From Paenibacillus glycanilyticus NBRC 16618 (GTDB taxonomy: Bacteria; Bacillota; Bacilli; Paenibacillales; Paenibacillaceae), in NCBI RefSeq assembly GCF_004000805.1, contig NZ_BILY01000001.1, forward strand, positions 248,001-312,000: DNA of 64,000 bases. Reading direction: 5' to 3'. The position numbers and the translations under genes are program-made. The notes under the pieces were generated by a model that was given only the letters and a program-made list of their open reading frames with translations, made no database searches and was not told the origin of the DNA. Positions 7,911-16,706 of the stretch are shown here, in pieces; within the stretch, counting starts at the first letter, position 1; each line of letters opens with the position of its first letter.

Positions 7911-9284
7911 ATGAAAAACAAAGTAATAACTATTTTAACGACTGCATGCTTAGCTGTCACCTTTATCGCGTCAGAAAGCACATATGCCTCATCAGTTACT
8001 GAAACACATGAAAGCACTGAACAGTCTCAGGAATTAATTTTGGGAACAGAGAATATCATTTCTGACATTGATAGTATTACTTTAGATTGGAACAATTCTG
8101 GTGATTACTATAAACTTTACAATGAGAATGAATTGATTTATGAAGGTGAAGTTTCACAATTTACTCACAATAATCTGACACCTAAGCATGTTTATAAGTA
8201 CGTCCTTGAGTCTTACTCTAAAGACTCGAAATTAATTGATTCAATGCATATTAAAACGTCAACACTCTCTAATCCCCCAACAATACAAAAAGCTAGAGCT
8301 CAAACTGAAACTGAAATACTTGCTGATAAAATGAGTAATTTGCAAACAGAAACAATTATTAAAAAAGATAAGATAGTATTTGACTGGGATGATATTGAAG
8401 GAGTTAACGAATATATAGTAAAGAAGAATGACGTTACTATAGGGTCAATAAGTCAAAGTTATTTTGTTGATACTAATATTAATGTAAATGAAAAATATAA
8501 ATATACATTTGTCGGTAAAAGAAAACTTAGTGAAGAAGTAATTCAAAACCAAATTGTTCAAATGGGAGAAAGTTACGAGCAACTTTCAGACTCTGAAAAA
8601 GAACGTTTAGAGTACCAAACCTTTGAGGTAAGCAAAACTATTGATTCTGTTAATGAATCTCTAAATGTTAGTGCACGCGCCGCTGCTAGTGGGGATATTT
8701 GGGTATTACGTTACAATACATTTATTGCTGATGCCTTTGTTAAACCGCCTGTACAGAATCCTTCAGGTTGGGTTGATCCAGTTTGGTTTAATGGTAACAA
8801 CAGAAGTTGGGATTTTAACGCGACAGATAATTCAAAGACTAGCTCTGATAGTATAATTAGTTTCGTCAATGCAACCCCCTCAACATTGCTGTTTAAAAAA
8901 GTCGGTCCTACATTAATTTACACAAAGAAAGACAACGGTAATTATGTATATCAAGATCGCGACCAAGCATCAGATACAGGAATTAAGATGACTAATATCA
9001 GTATTTCACCTGGTTATGTTGGTTTTAAATTGATTCATGATGTTTCAATAGCATATAAATATGCTTGGTTATTTTCAGCGCCTTCAATCAATGTAGATAT
9101 CTCTGGTGATTTTTATAGAGATGGTTCATGGAAAATAGCGGGATATCATGATAGTGCTCCGAATCATGAAGTATATCTACAAAAGAACTACGGTACAGTG
9201 GAGACAATTCACCGTGATACAATTACAAGTTTTTGGGCACTAGCTCCACCTACAACTGATGTTTTCTTCTCTGCTGAGAACTAA
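7911..9284 (+). CDS. Secreted protein with fibronectin-like repeats and a DUF3238-like C-terminus
   Basis: A 457-residue AT-rich gene. A signal peptide (VITILTTACLAVTFIASESTYAS) is followed by two fibronectin-III-like stretches that begin DSITLDWNNSGDYYKLY and KIVFDWDDIEGVNEYIV, then a helical linker with SDSEKERLEYQ, then a C-terminal domain of about 200 residues starting SGDIWVLRYNTFIADAF with a WFNGNNRSWDF motif. That C-terminal pattern recalls the DUF3238 family of secreted Bacillota proteins of unknown function; this assignment is from memory and tentative. GAGAGAGG lies ahead of the ATG. Probably a secreted adhesin- or toxin-like cargo of the AT-rich island; the role is unknown. Confidence 0.7.
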   Translation: MKNKVITILTTACLAVTFIASESTYASSVTETHESTEQSQELILGTENIISDIDSITLDWNNSGDYYKLYNENELIYEGEVSQFTHNNLTPKHVYKYVLESYSKDSKLIDSMHIKTSTLSNPPTIQKARAQTETEILADKMSNLQTETIIKKDKIVFDWDDIEGVNEYIVKKNDVTIGSISQSYFVDTNINVNEKYKYTFVGKRKLSEEVIQNQIVQMGESYEQLSDSEKERLEYQTFEVSKTIDSVNESLNVSARAAASGDIWVLRYNTFIADAFVKPPVQNPSGWVDPVWFNGNNRSWDFNATDNSKTSSDSIISFVNATPSTLLFKKVGPTLIYTKKDNGNYVYQDRDQASDTGIKMTNISISPGYVGFKLIHDVSIAYKYAWLFSAPSINVDISGDFYRDGSWKIAGYHDSAPNHEVYLQKNYGTVETIHRDTITSFWALAPPTTDVFFSAEN

Positions 9285-9408
9285 TTCTACACAGGATATA
9301 ACAGTGCCTCTATAATAACTCTATGTTTCTTAACTTAATTATTAACATACTTCTTGATATACAAACAGTTCTAACATTTATAGACCCCCTTATGATTAAG
9401 CGTAAAAT

Positions 9409-9438
9409 AGCCCACACCTGGTCATTCGGATGTGGGCT
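9409..9438 (+). terminator. Terminator after the secreted protein gene
   Basis: AGCCCACA pairs with TGTGGGCT across a 14-base loop with TTT following on the plus strand, 125 bases past the stop codon. Confidence 0.6.
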
Positions 9439-9646
9439 TTGCTATGCTTACGTTAGCTCTTAAAGACGCGGCAGGTCAGCGGAATCTTAGGTGAACACGG
9501 CATGAGATTGTCCAGCCCCAGCTTCGTTTTATGTACTTATTTTATTCCCTAATTACTTGTCTTTCACAAATCCTGCAAACCCCAATCCGTCCCCAATTAC
9601 CGAAATTAGGTACTTTTCCACTGATGATCATTTTTCCTAAAATAAA

Positions 9647-9670
9647 GAAAAACCCTTGATGCACAAGGGT
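9647..9670 (-). terminator. Terminator of the tRNA remnant
   Basis: ACCCTTG pairs with CAAGGGT around a 5-base loop and is followed on the minus strand by five U residues, 17 bases past the CCA end of the tRNA remnant. Confidence 0.85.
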
Positions 9671-9687
9671 CCTGAGTGATTTTATTA

Positions 9688-9741
9688 TGGTGGAGCCAAG
9701 GGGGATCGAACCCCTGACCTCATCGCTATCAGCGATAAGCA
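9688..9741 (-). tRNA. 3' portion of a tRNA gene (anticodon GAU, tRNA-Ile-like)
   Basis: Read on the minus strand, an anticodon arm (TATCG, loop CTGATAG, CGATG with one G-U pair; anticodon GAU), variable loop AGGTC, a T-arm (AGGGG, TTCGATC, CCCCT), an acceptor 3' strand TGGCTCC and an encoded ACCA end are all in order. The D-arm and the 5' acceptor strand are missing: the sequence upstream is the end of sigK fragment B, whose stop codon lies immediately beside it. It keeps its own terminator. The acceptor sequence is more usual for tRNA-Ala than tRNA-Ile, so identity rests on the loop. It is a truncated, non-functional tRNA. Confidence 0.65.
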
Positions 9742-9743
9742 CT

Positions 9744-10273
9744 TCACTTCTTCGCCTTATAAAACTCATGATAAAGCTTCATCAACGCCCTCTTCTCAAT
9801 TCGTGACACATAGCTCCGGCTAATGCCCAGCTCCTTCGCGATTTCCCGCTGTGTACGCTCATCCCCACCATGATCCAGGCCGAACCGGCCGCGGATCACC
9901 TCCTGCTCCCGTTCATCGAGAATATCGAGATTGCGGTAGATCTTGCTTTTCTCAATCTTCAACTGCACCCGGTCCACGACATCATCGGCTTCCGTGCCGA
10001 GGATGTCGATCAGCGTAATCTCGTTCCCCTCTTTGTCCGTACCTATCGGGTCATGCAAGGATACGTCCTTGCGCGTTTTCTTCAGCGAACGCAAATGCAT
10101 AAGTATTTCATTCTCAATACAACGAGCAGCGAATGTCGCCAGCTTCGTTCCTTTACCGGTCTGAAAGCTCTCAATCGCTTTAATCAAGCCGATCGTTCCA
10201 ATCGAGATCAGATCCTCGAGATCTTCCCCGGTGTTATCGAATTTTTTGACATTGTGAACACGATCCGATGTAA
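9744..10273 (-). pseudogene. sigK: sigK-like sigma factor, 3' fragment B (5'-truncated)
   Basis: Encodes the same residues as fragment A from [12 protein letters not shown] to EFYKAKK, with no amino-acid change, but differs at roughly 8% of bases by my count, nearly all third positions. Sigma regions 2 and 4 are complete and the N-terminal region is missing. The open frame runs on to 10403, but those extra ~50 residues are read out of frame through the end of the isomerase gene and are not SigK. The stop codon abuts the tRNA remnant. The upstream junction has the same TTACATCGGAT core as fragment A. The protein was evidently under selection before truncation. Confidence 0.85.
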
Positions 10274-10291
10274 TTGTGGGATGATAGTTGC

Positions 10292-11137
10292 CTATGATTC
10301 TTGGACTTCGATCATACTCTTCATAATCGACGAGTAGGACGCCAACACATCGTTCACATCCAAATTTAGCTGTTGCAGCTCCGGTCTCCACTTGGGCTCC
10401 CACTCCAGCGAGTAATAACCGTCGTAACCGTTAGCCTCCAACGTTTCTACAATGGAGCGAAGCGGCAGAGCTCCTTCGCCAATCAACGTATACTTCCACT
10501 CATGAATGCGTGGGTCTTCGAACGGAACCCCGTCCTTCATGTGAATATGAGCGCAATTGCGGCCGAACAGGCGAACCGTTTCCTCCGGCGCTTCTCCGAA
10601 CTCGAAAGGATGTATGATGTCGTATATAATATGGCAGTTGTCACGATCGATTTCGTTCAGCAGCTGCCGCAGTACTTGCCCGGTGGAAAATTCATTGTGC
10701 GTCTCGATCCATACTTCGACGCCGCGTTCCGACGCGTAATCGCATCCCTCCCGCAAATATCGGACAATTTGCTGCCGCTTGATCGGCTGCTCCCCGGCAT
10801 CCTTGAAGCGCAAGTAGTTACCAAGCATGACGCGTACGCCCTTCGCATCCAGCGCCTGGGCAAGCTCGATATTCCGCTTTAATTCCGCTAGCCGCTCGGC
10901 GCCGTTCGACTCCACCCCGTTGAAGATTACTCGCGTGCCAATATTCGTCACGATAATGCCGGCTTTGCGAAATTTCTCCGCCGCCCGCCGCAATTCTTCC
11001 TCGGTGGAATCGATGGTGACGACATATCGGGCATCCTCTTTGAGCTCAATGCCTGTAAATCCGTACTTCTTGCAGCTTTCAATTAATTGCTCTACGCTCC
11101 ATCCTTCGCAAGGAAGGGTGCTAAAGGACAGTTTCAT
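10292..11137 (-). CDS. Sugar phosphate isomerase/epimerase (TIM barrel)
   Basis: A 281-residue xylose-isomerase-like TIM-barrel enzyme, expected to act on a sugar or sugar-acid intermediate with a bound metal. Family landmarks: FTGIELKED near residue 30, [10 protein letters not shown] (Glu/His), [12 protein letters not shown] (Asp/His), CAHIHMKDG (His) and YSLEWEPKW near the C-terminus. The ATG at 11137 is preferred: a GGGGG-containing site precedes it and the upstream in-frame start at 11173 lies against the stop of the GH88 gene. It follows the GH88 gene within 36 bases, so the two form an operon; it may act on the sugar or uronate released by that hydrolase. Its stop lies 18 bases from sigK fragment B. 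Confidence 0.85.
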   Translation of the reverse strand: MKLSFSTLPCEGWSVEQLIESCKKYGFTGIELKEDARYVVTIDSTEEELRRAAEKFRKAGIIVTNIGTRVIFNGVESNGAERLAELKRNIELAQALDAKGVRVMLGNYLRFKDAGEQPIKRQQIVRYLREGCDYASERGVEVWIETHNEFSTGQVLRQLLNEIDRDNCHIIYDIIHPFEFGEAPEETVRLFGRNCAHIHMKDGVPFEDPRIHEWKYTLIGEGALPLRSIVETLEANGYDGYYSLEWEPKWRPELQQLNLDVNDVLASYSSIMKSMIEVQES

Positions 11138-11173
11138 AATGGACAAGCCCCCGTTCAATATGCGTCTTATCAA

Positions 11174-12307
11174 TTACCAATAAATAACGGTTTGGCCCTG
11201 CAGACGGGCCACCGCTTCCGCAAAATAAAAGTCGCCGTAAATGAGGGAAGATCGGATGCCGGAGTCATGCGGCTTATGAGATGTCGCTTCCTTAAGCAAC
11301 CCTTCATGCCCAGGTTCGTCTTTCGTCGAATAGATGCTGTACAAGTTGTTCACCATCCGAGTGGCCAGATCCTTGTAATAGACGCTCTCAGCTTCATCCA
11401 TATGGCTCGCCATTTCAAGCAGGCTCGCGGCAGTTACGGCTGCGGCCGAAGTATCCCGCGGCTCTCCGCTCTTGTCACCCCGGAAAGTAAAGTCCCACAT
11501 CGGTATAAGATCTTCTTCTAAGCGCTCGATGTACACATCCGCGCAACGTTGCGCGATTTCCAGATAACGCTTATCGCCCGTATACCTATATGCATGCGTG
11601 TAGCCGCCGATCGCCCAGGCTTGTCCCCGCGACCAGCAAGACTCGTCGGCGTACCCTTGGAACGTGCGGCCGCCGATTGGATCACCTGTCTCCGGGTTGA
11701 ACAAATACGTATGGAACGTCGTGAAATTCGGGCGAACGATTGTGGTCGAGCAAGTATCCGCTTGCGCAATGGCAATATCCCTGTAGCGGGAATCCCCCGT
11801 TTCCTCGGCTGCCCAGAACAGCAGAGGCAAGTTGTACATGCAATCGATAATAAGACGTCCCCGGTTCTCTTCGCTGAACGGGTCTCCCGGCGTCCATACG
11901 TTCCAAGCCTGCAGGAATCGTCCCTTCTCATTAAAGCGATCGGCGAGAGTGTTCGCCGCGTCAATGCCGATTCGGCGCGATTCGGCATTCCGCGTCAGCT
12001 TATAGTCGGCGACAGCAGATAAGCTGAACAGGAAACCCAGATCATGATCCGTAGTATGACGATCATCGTATAGCCGCTTCACGAAGCGGTGTTTTGAACG
12101 TCTGGCATTTTCGATAAACGATTGGTCGCCGGACATCTCATAGCACAAATAATTCAGCCCCGTCCAGAAGCCCCCTACCCAGAAGCAATTGTCAACAAAA
12201 TTGTAGCTGTCCTCGTCAGCGCAATGGGGCAGCTTGTCCCCGAATTTACTTGCGTTTGCTTTTGTTTTATCCAGAATAAATTGCCGTATCTCTTGCAATG
12301 GAATCAT
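11174..12307 (-). CDS. GH88 unsaturated glucuronyl hydrolase
   Basis: A 377-residue glycoside hydrolase family 88 enzyme with no signal peptide, so cytoplasmic. GH88 enzymes remove the 4,5-unsaturated uronic acid that polysaccharide lyases leave on the non-reducing end of oligosaccharides, by hydrating the double bond. The two catalytic Asp positions are visible at D89 (HDLGF) and D155 (LIIDCMYNLPLLFW), with the SRGQAWAIGGYTHAY, DTSAAAVTAASLLE and YGDFYFAEA motifs of the (alpha/alpha)6 barrel. Length is normal. A GGAGGG site precedes the ATG. First gene of an operon with the isomerase at 10292-11137; AraC regulator upstream on the same strand. Confidence 0.92.
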   Translation of the reverse strand: MIPLQEIRQFILDKTKANASKFGDKLPHCADEDSYNFVDNCFWVGGFWTGLNYLCYEMSGDQSFIENARRSKHRFVKRLYDDRHTTDHDLGFLFSLSAVADYKLTRNAESRRIGIDAANTLADRFNEKGRFLQAWNVWTPGDPFSEENRGRLIIDCMYNLPLLFWAAEETGDSRYRDIAIAQADTCSTTIVRPNFTTFHTYLFNPETGDPIGGRTFQGYADESCWSRGQAWAIGGYTHAYRYTGDKRYLEIAQRCADVYIERLEEDLIPMWDFTFRGDKSGEPRDTSAAAVTAASLLEMASHMDEAESVYYKDLATRMVNNLYSIYSTKDEPGHEGLLKEATSHKPHDSGIRSSLIYGDFYFAEAVARLQGQTVIYW

Positions 12308-12406
12308 ATGAATCCCTCCCTACAGCCATATTAACGGAACTGCCGCTGCAAAAAATGCAGTATTTTAAGAAGTTATTTGCGTTTTTTATGGCAGGAAGTA
12401 CCGAGA

Positions 12407-13240
12407 TCAACGGCCTTGCTTCCGGTATTTCAACGGACTAACGCCCGTGGCTTTCTTGAACATTCGCGTGAAATGGCTGACATTGTTGAAGCCGATCTCG
12501 AAGCATATTTCCATAACGCTGAGGTCCGACATGCGCAGCAGATCAAGTGCCTTGCGTATGCGTATCTCGTTCACGTATTGGATGAACGGCTGCCCCATTA
12601 GCACCTTGAACATGTAGCTGAAGTAAGTTGGCGACATCGCCGCGCGTTGCGAAATCTCCTCCAGGTTCAGCTGCATCGCATAATGAGTCTCAATATATTG
12701 TACAGCTGCGAAGAACAGCTCCCTGTTCCTGAATGCGGAAGCGCCTTCAGGCTGCTCGTCGTTGCTTCTCTCTCTGAACAGCGTAACGAGCAGCCGAATG
12801 AGATCGGCTTTAATTAGGAGCTTGTAGCCGTCCTCCTTCTTCCGATGCTCTTCCTTCATGCTTGCAATCAACTGCTCAACGGAGCTCTGACTTTTGGCCG
12901 AAAGACGAAGCTTCGGAAACAGAGGAGCGTCGCGCAATATTTCGTCCTGGTCCACGACAAGCGGCATGAAGTCAATCTGTACCATCTCGAACCGCTCTTC
13001 CTGATACCGCTCGAAGCGGTGGGGGACGAAAGGCGGTATCGCCAGCATATCCCCCTTGGTCATTAAGTAAGCTTCGCGATTGACGTGATGGATGCAAGCG
13101 CCTCGCGTCAAATAACAAATCTGGAAATGTTCATGGGCGTGATCCACCTGATTAAGCGTCTCTTCATTGGGAAATGCAAGTTTGAATGGAAAATCGATTT
13201 CCATAAAATCTTTATAATAATAAATATCGTGAGTGCTCAT
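12407..13240 (-). CDS. AraC-family transcriptional regulator
   Basis: A 277-residue regulator with an N-terminal cupin domain (HAHEHFQICYLTRGACIHHV, GDMLAIPPFVPHRFE) and a C-terminal AraC double helix-turn-helix ending RIRKALDLLRMSDLSVMEICFEIGFNNVSHFTRMFKKATGVSPLKYRKQ. An AAGGAGCG site precedes the ATG. It lies 99 bases upstream of the GH88-isomerase pair on the same strand, its likely target. It resembles the regulator at 16707-17618 closely in domain layout and motifs (HAHDYFQICYVLKGTCYHH), suggesting a paralogous pair. Confidence 0.9.
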   Translation of the reverse strand: MSTHDIYYYKDFMEIDFPFKLAFPNEETLNQVDHAHEHFQICYLTRGACIHHVNREAYLMTKGDMLAIPPFVPHRFERYQEERFEMVQIDFMPLVVDQDEILRDAPLFPKLRLSAKSQSSVEQLIASMKEEHRKKEDGYKLLIKADLIRLLVTLFRERSNDEQPEGASAFRNRELFFAAVQYIETHYAMQLNLEEISQRAAMSPTYFSYMFKVLMGQPFIQYVNEIRIRKALDLLRMSDLSVMEICFEIGFNNVSHFTRMFKKATGVSPLKYRKQGR

Positions 13241-13340
13241 TTCCTACGCTCCTTCGCCCGGCTGGCTTGCCTCGCGGCAAGTTGATCTGCCTGCCTCTAT
13301 GCTAGCATTAGATCGAAGAGAGTTTCAATTCTTTGACATG

Positions 13341-14342
13341 TCAGGAGGTTGTCATACGAACAGCATAATCATAAGGAATAGCACTCCTTGGAGATTCGCC
13401 CTGCTGAATTTTTAGAACATCCGCCAGCAGTTCCAGTACGACCTTCTCTCTCATATCGAAGGTAGGACCGGCGATATGCGGCAGCAGCAGCGCGTTGTCC
13501 AGACTTCGGAACGGACTGTCTGTTGCAAGCGGCTCTACGGGATAGACATCAAGCACCGTCTGGAATCTGCCGCTCTGCAACTCCTTTAACAGCGCGTCAT
13601 CGTCTACAAGTCCCGCCCTGGCCGTATTGACGAACAAAGCCCCTGCCTTAATGCTCGATAATAAGGAAGCCGTAATCATGCCTCTGTTCTCCTCGTTAAG
13701 CGCGGAATGCAACGAGATGACATCACAATGCTCAAAGATATATTCCTTGGGGACCCGGCGCGCGCCGATTCGGTCCGCTTCCTCATCCGGCATGTACTTG
13801 GAGTATACATACAGCTCGACGTCAAACCCTTGCAGCAGCTCCGCATAATATTGAGCGATTGCGCCGTATCCGACCAGCCCGACCTTCTTGCCGATCAGAC
13901 CGGTGTTCCTATCCTGCTCCGGACGCCAGCCGCCTTGGCGTACAGCGTTGACGTAAGCTTCCGCCCTTCTCAGCCCCATGAGCGTATACATCAGACATCC
14001 TTCGGCTACGCTTCTGGCGTACAGATCGTTGCCGCTTAACACGGCAATTCCCCGCCCGTACTCTTCATGGCTGACGACACCCGCAACGGTTCCTCCTGTA
14101 TGGGCATGAACCTTCAGACGATCCGCCTTCGCAAGCACATCCGCATCGACTCTCGGCGCACCCCAGCCGGAGAACAGCACGTCCACTCCGCCAATCATCT
14201 CCATGAGCTGCGCCTTGGTCAAAGCGAAAGAGCCTGTATCGTTAAAAACAACTTCTCCGTGTTTCTTCAGCTCGGCAATCGCCCGCGGTGTAAAGAAACT
14301 GTCCCTCGTCTCGCATTCTCCCATTGTCACAAGAAATTTCAT
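13341..14342 (-). CDS. D-2-hydroxyacid dehydrogenase family protein
   Basis: A 333-residue NAD-dependent D-isomer-specific 2-hydroxyacid dehydrogenase. The Rossmann motif is G158-Y-G-A-I-A163, and the catalytic trio is R242 (VNTARAG), E270 (VYPVEP) and H289 (LLPHIAG). Family members reduce 2-keto acids, including glyoxylate/hydroxypyruvate and sugar-derived keto acids. In this setting a keto acid from uronate breakdown is plausible but not shown. It lies between two AraC regulators and upstream of neither isomerase in an obvious operon. A GGAGGCAGG-type site lies just upstream of the ATG. Confidence 0.88.
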   Translation of the reverse strand: MKFLVTMGECETRDSFFTPRAIAELKKHGEVVFNDTGSFALTKAQLMEMIGGVDVLFSGWGAPRVDADVLAKADRLKVHAHTGGTVAGVVSHEEYGRGIAVLSGNDLYARSVAEGCLMYTLMGLRRAEAYVNAVRQGGWRPEQDRNTGLIGKKVGLVGYGAIAQYYAELLQGFDVELYVYSKYMPDEEADRIGARRVPKEYIFEHCDVISLHSALNEENRGMITASLLSSIKAGALFVNTARAGLVDDDALLKELQSGRFQTVLDVYPVEPLATDSPFRSLDNALLLPHIAGPTFDMREKVVLELLADVLKIQQGESPRSAIPYDYAVRMTTS

Positions 14343-14504
14343 GAGTACCTGCCTCCTTATTCGTGAGATAAGTATATCGTCCGCCCATGTACGGCTTCAT
14401 GCACTTTTTTACGAAATGTTTTGCGTTTTTTACGCGTTGATAGAAGGAGTAACAACGCGTTACGAGCCGATGCCGCAGCAGTCAATATGCAATTTCCCAA
14501 GAAC

Positions 14505-14544
14505 AAAAAGACCAAGACAGCCTACACTGGCTGCCTTGGTCTTT
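14505..14544 (-). terminator. Terminator of the Gfo/Idh gene
   Basis: A 16-bp stem on the minus strand (AAAGACCAAGGCAGCC with its partner, one G-U pair, 6-base loop) followed by five U residues, 27 bases past the stop codon at 14572. Confidence 0.92.
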
Positions 14545-14571
14545 CTCGAGATTTTGATTCTTACGCAAGCC

Positions 14572-15748
14572 CTATCTGCCGAACGAATTCTCCATGTCGA
14601 CCTTGACGTCTGCTTGCACTGTTTTCACGAAATTTGAGCCGTTGATTAATGAGTTCAGCTTGTCCTCGTAAGCATCGGCGTCAATCGGAACCTGTACGGC
14701 CGCTCTATTAAACGAGGACAGCATGATGCTGTTGGCGAGCATAACCGAATGAACGCCCTTCATGCCCGTATGCGGTCAACTCGCCTTCTCCCTCCAGAAT
14801 ACGGTTAAAGAACTTCTCGGCGACGACTTGATGCCCAGTCGGCTCCGTATTCATAATGGCCACTTCCGTACATGAGTTCTCCACCTGGCTGAAGCTTAAA
14901 TTCGTTTCCCGCAAGAAGGTCAACATCGATTGACGGTTTCGATAGAACAGGAGTTTGTCATTCTCGTAGACCAGCTTGCCATTCTCGCCAACGATCTCGA
15001 AGCGGTTCGTCCCAGGCGATTCAGCCGTCGATACGATCAGATGGCCGATCATTCCCCCGTTATGTTCGAAATAGGCGGTTACTTCGTCCTCTACCTCGAT
15101 AACGTGGTACTTGCCGATATGCGCATGGGCGCTGATCGTCTGCGGCATTCCGAACAACCATTGATACATATCCAGCGTATGCGGACATTGGTTCACCAGA
15201 ATGCCGCCGCCTTCGCCAGCCCATGTCGCGCGCCAGCCGCCGCTGTTGTAATAAGCCTGGGAACGGAACATCGTCGTGTTGATCCAGGTAACGCGAACCA
15301 GTTTCCCTAACTCGCCGCCGTCCAATATGTCCTTTATTTTGCGGTAATGGGCAAGCGTGCGCTCCTGGAACATCAAGCCAAATTGCAAATTGGGCTGTAT
15401 TTTCCTCGCCTCTTCATAAGCGTCCACCATGGTAACCGCATCGTTCACATGTACCGCAATCGGCTTCTCGCAAAGTACATGAATGCCTCTTCGGAACGCT
15501 TCGATAGCGACCTTCGGATGGTCATAATGCGGTACGGCTACAATGACCGCATCAAGCGCCGCATTCTCGAACATATCCCTATAATCCAAATAAGCCTCGG
15601 CGCCTGATTCCTTGGCGAAGAATGTTGTCCGCTGCTCGTCAATGTCGCTTACGCCTGCCAGTTCCACCCTGTCCATATCCTTCAAGTACAACAGATGCGT
15701 CTTCCCGATATTCCCAAGCCCAACCAAACCCACTCTTAATTTCTTCAT
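14572..15748 (-). pseudogene. Gfo/Idh/MocA oxidoreductase with a +1 frameshift
   Basis: An NAD(P)-dependent sugar oxidoreductase of about 391 residues if read across one frameshift. The N-terminal Rossmann fold begins VGLVGLGNIGKTH, followed by the CEKP motif (HVLCEKPIAVHV) carrying the catalytic Lys, and the beta-sheet domain with WRATWAGEGGGILVNQCPHTLD. The main frame leaves the family pattern after LTAYGHEG; the correct ending (VHSVMLANSIMLSSFNRAAVQVP and on to 14572) continues one frame over. Removing one G from the GGG run at 14756-14758 restores it. This is either a recent inactivation or a sequencing error. Start at the ATG 15748 with an AGGAAG site. It follows the isomerase at 15774 in an operon. 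Confidence 0.85.
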
Positions 15749-15773
15749 TTCGGCTTCCTCCCCATTGATATTC

Positions 15774-16583
15774 TTATTGTCCAAGTACCTGCTTGATATA
15801 GCCGATGTAAGCGGGCAGCGATACTTCCGGTTCCTCCAAAGCCGGAACCCATTGCTTCTCGTATTCCAGCGAGAGCCAGCCCGAATAGCCGCCTTCTTTC
15901 AATAACGCAACAATTTCCGGTACCGGCACTTCGCCGTCACCGATCAGGCAGAGCTCCTTGCCTCCGTCTGTATGGCGGGCATCCTTCACATGCGTATGCT
16001 TGATGTAAGGAGCCAAATGACGGTAGGTATCCGACACTGATTCGCCGTGCATATACGGATGCTCGAAATCCCATAGCACGCCAACCGCTCCGCTCTGCAC
16101 CCGGCCAAGCACGTCCAGAATAACCTTCTGTTTATTGAAATCGCCATGCGTCTCCAGCAGCACCTTGACCTGCTTGTCTTCCGCATAGCGCCCCAACTCC
16201 TCAAGTCCTTGCGCGACCATAGCAGCAACATCCTCATGCTGTGCTCCCGGCGGGACCAGATCGCCGAATACCCGGATATACGGCACCCCAAGACGGGCCG
16301 CAAGATCAATCGTATCCCGGCCTTCCGTAATGGCTTTGCCATATCGCTCTCCGTCGTGGAAGGCGCAGCCCGAATCGAGGCAGCAAATGGCAAGGCCTCT
16401 CTTCTTCAGATCGGCCATTGTCTCTTGGATGTTGCCAGGCAGAAAAGGACGTGCCTTGGGCAGATACATTTCTCCTTCTATGCCGCGTATTTCAATGCCG
16501 TCGTAGCCCATTCGCTGCGCCTCGGAGACAATGGTCTCCCAATTCCATGACGGACAAGCCAAAGTTTGAAATGCAATTTTCAT
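15774..16583 (-). CDS. Sugar phosphate isomerase/epimerase (TIM barrel)
   Basis: A 269-residue xylose-isomerase-like enzyme. Visible landmarks are YDGIEIRGIEGEMYLPKA, VLLETHGDFNK (Glu/His), VLWDFEHPYMHGES (Asp/His), IKHTHVKDAR (His) and LSLEYEKQW (Glu) in the order of the metal-binding barrel strands. The ATG at 16583 has an AGGAGG site 11 bases upstream; upstream in-frame codons lack one. It precedes the Gfo/Idh gene by 25 bases, and such isomerase-dehydrogenase pairs act together in inositol-like or sugar-acid catabolism. Divergent from the AraC regulator at 16707, its likely controller. Confidence 0.87.
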   Translation of the reverse strand: MKIAFQTLACPSWNWETIVSEAQRMGYDGIEIRGIEGEMYLPKARPFLPGNIQETMADLKKRGLAICCLDSGCAFHDGERYGKAITEGRDTIDLAARLGVPYIRVFGDLVPPGAQHEDVAAMVAQGLEELGRYAEDKQVKVLLETHGDFNKQKVILDVLGRVQSGAVGVLWDFEHPYMHGESVSDTYRHLAPYIKHTHVKDARHTDGGKELCLIGDGEVPVPEIVALLKEGGYSGWLSLEYEKQWVPALEEPEVSLPAYIGYIKQVLGQ

Positions 16584-16706
16584 CTTAAATACTGCCTCCT
16601 GCCGGCTGATTTCGTGTACGCTTTCATTGTACAATTGGGAGCAGGAAGCAAACCCTGCACTTTCTTTGGAAATCTTTCCTCTATTTCACGATTATAAATA
16701 CCGGCG

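Larger units (their letters stand above)
9285..9687. other. Intergenic stretch with two terminators
   Basis: This 403-base stretch contains the terminator of the secreted protein gene (9409-9438) and the terminator of the tRNA remnant (9647-9670). No gene is supported: the open frame at 9542-9769 is the read-through of the tRNA remnant. Confidence 0.5.

Noticed and set aside
6230..9743. An active restriction or defence system in the AT-rich island
   Set aside because: Only a fragment of an Mrr domain is present; no methyltransferase, specificity or other defence genes are visible.
9542..9769. Minus-strand open frame of 75 codons
   Set aside because: It is the translation of the tRNA remnant and its terminator (RGSIPLGST is the typical conceptual product of tRNA 3' ends).
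10274..10403. N-terminal extension of sigK fragment B
   Set aside because: These codons read out of frame through the end of the isomerase gene and do not resemble SigK.
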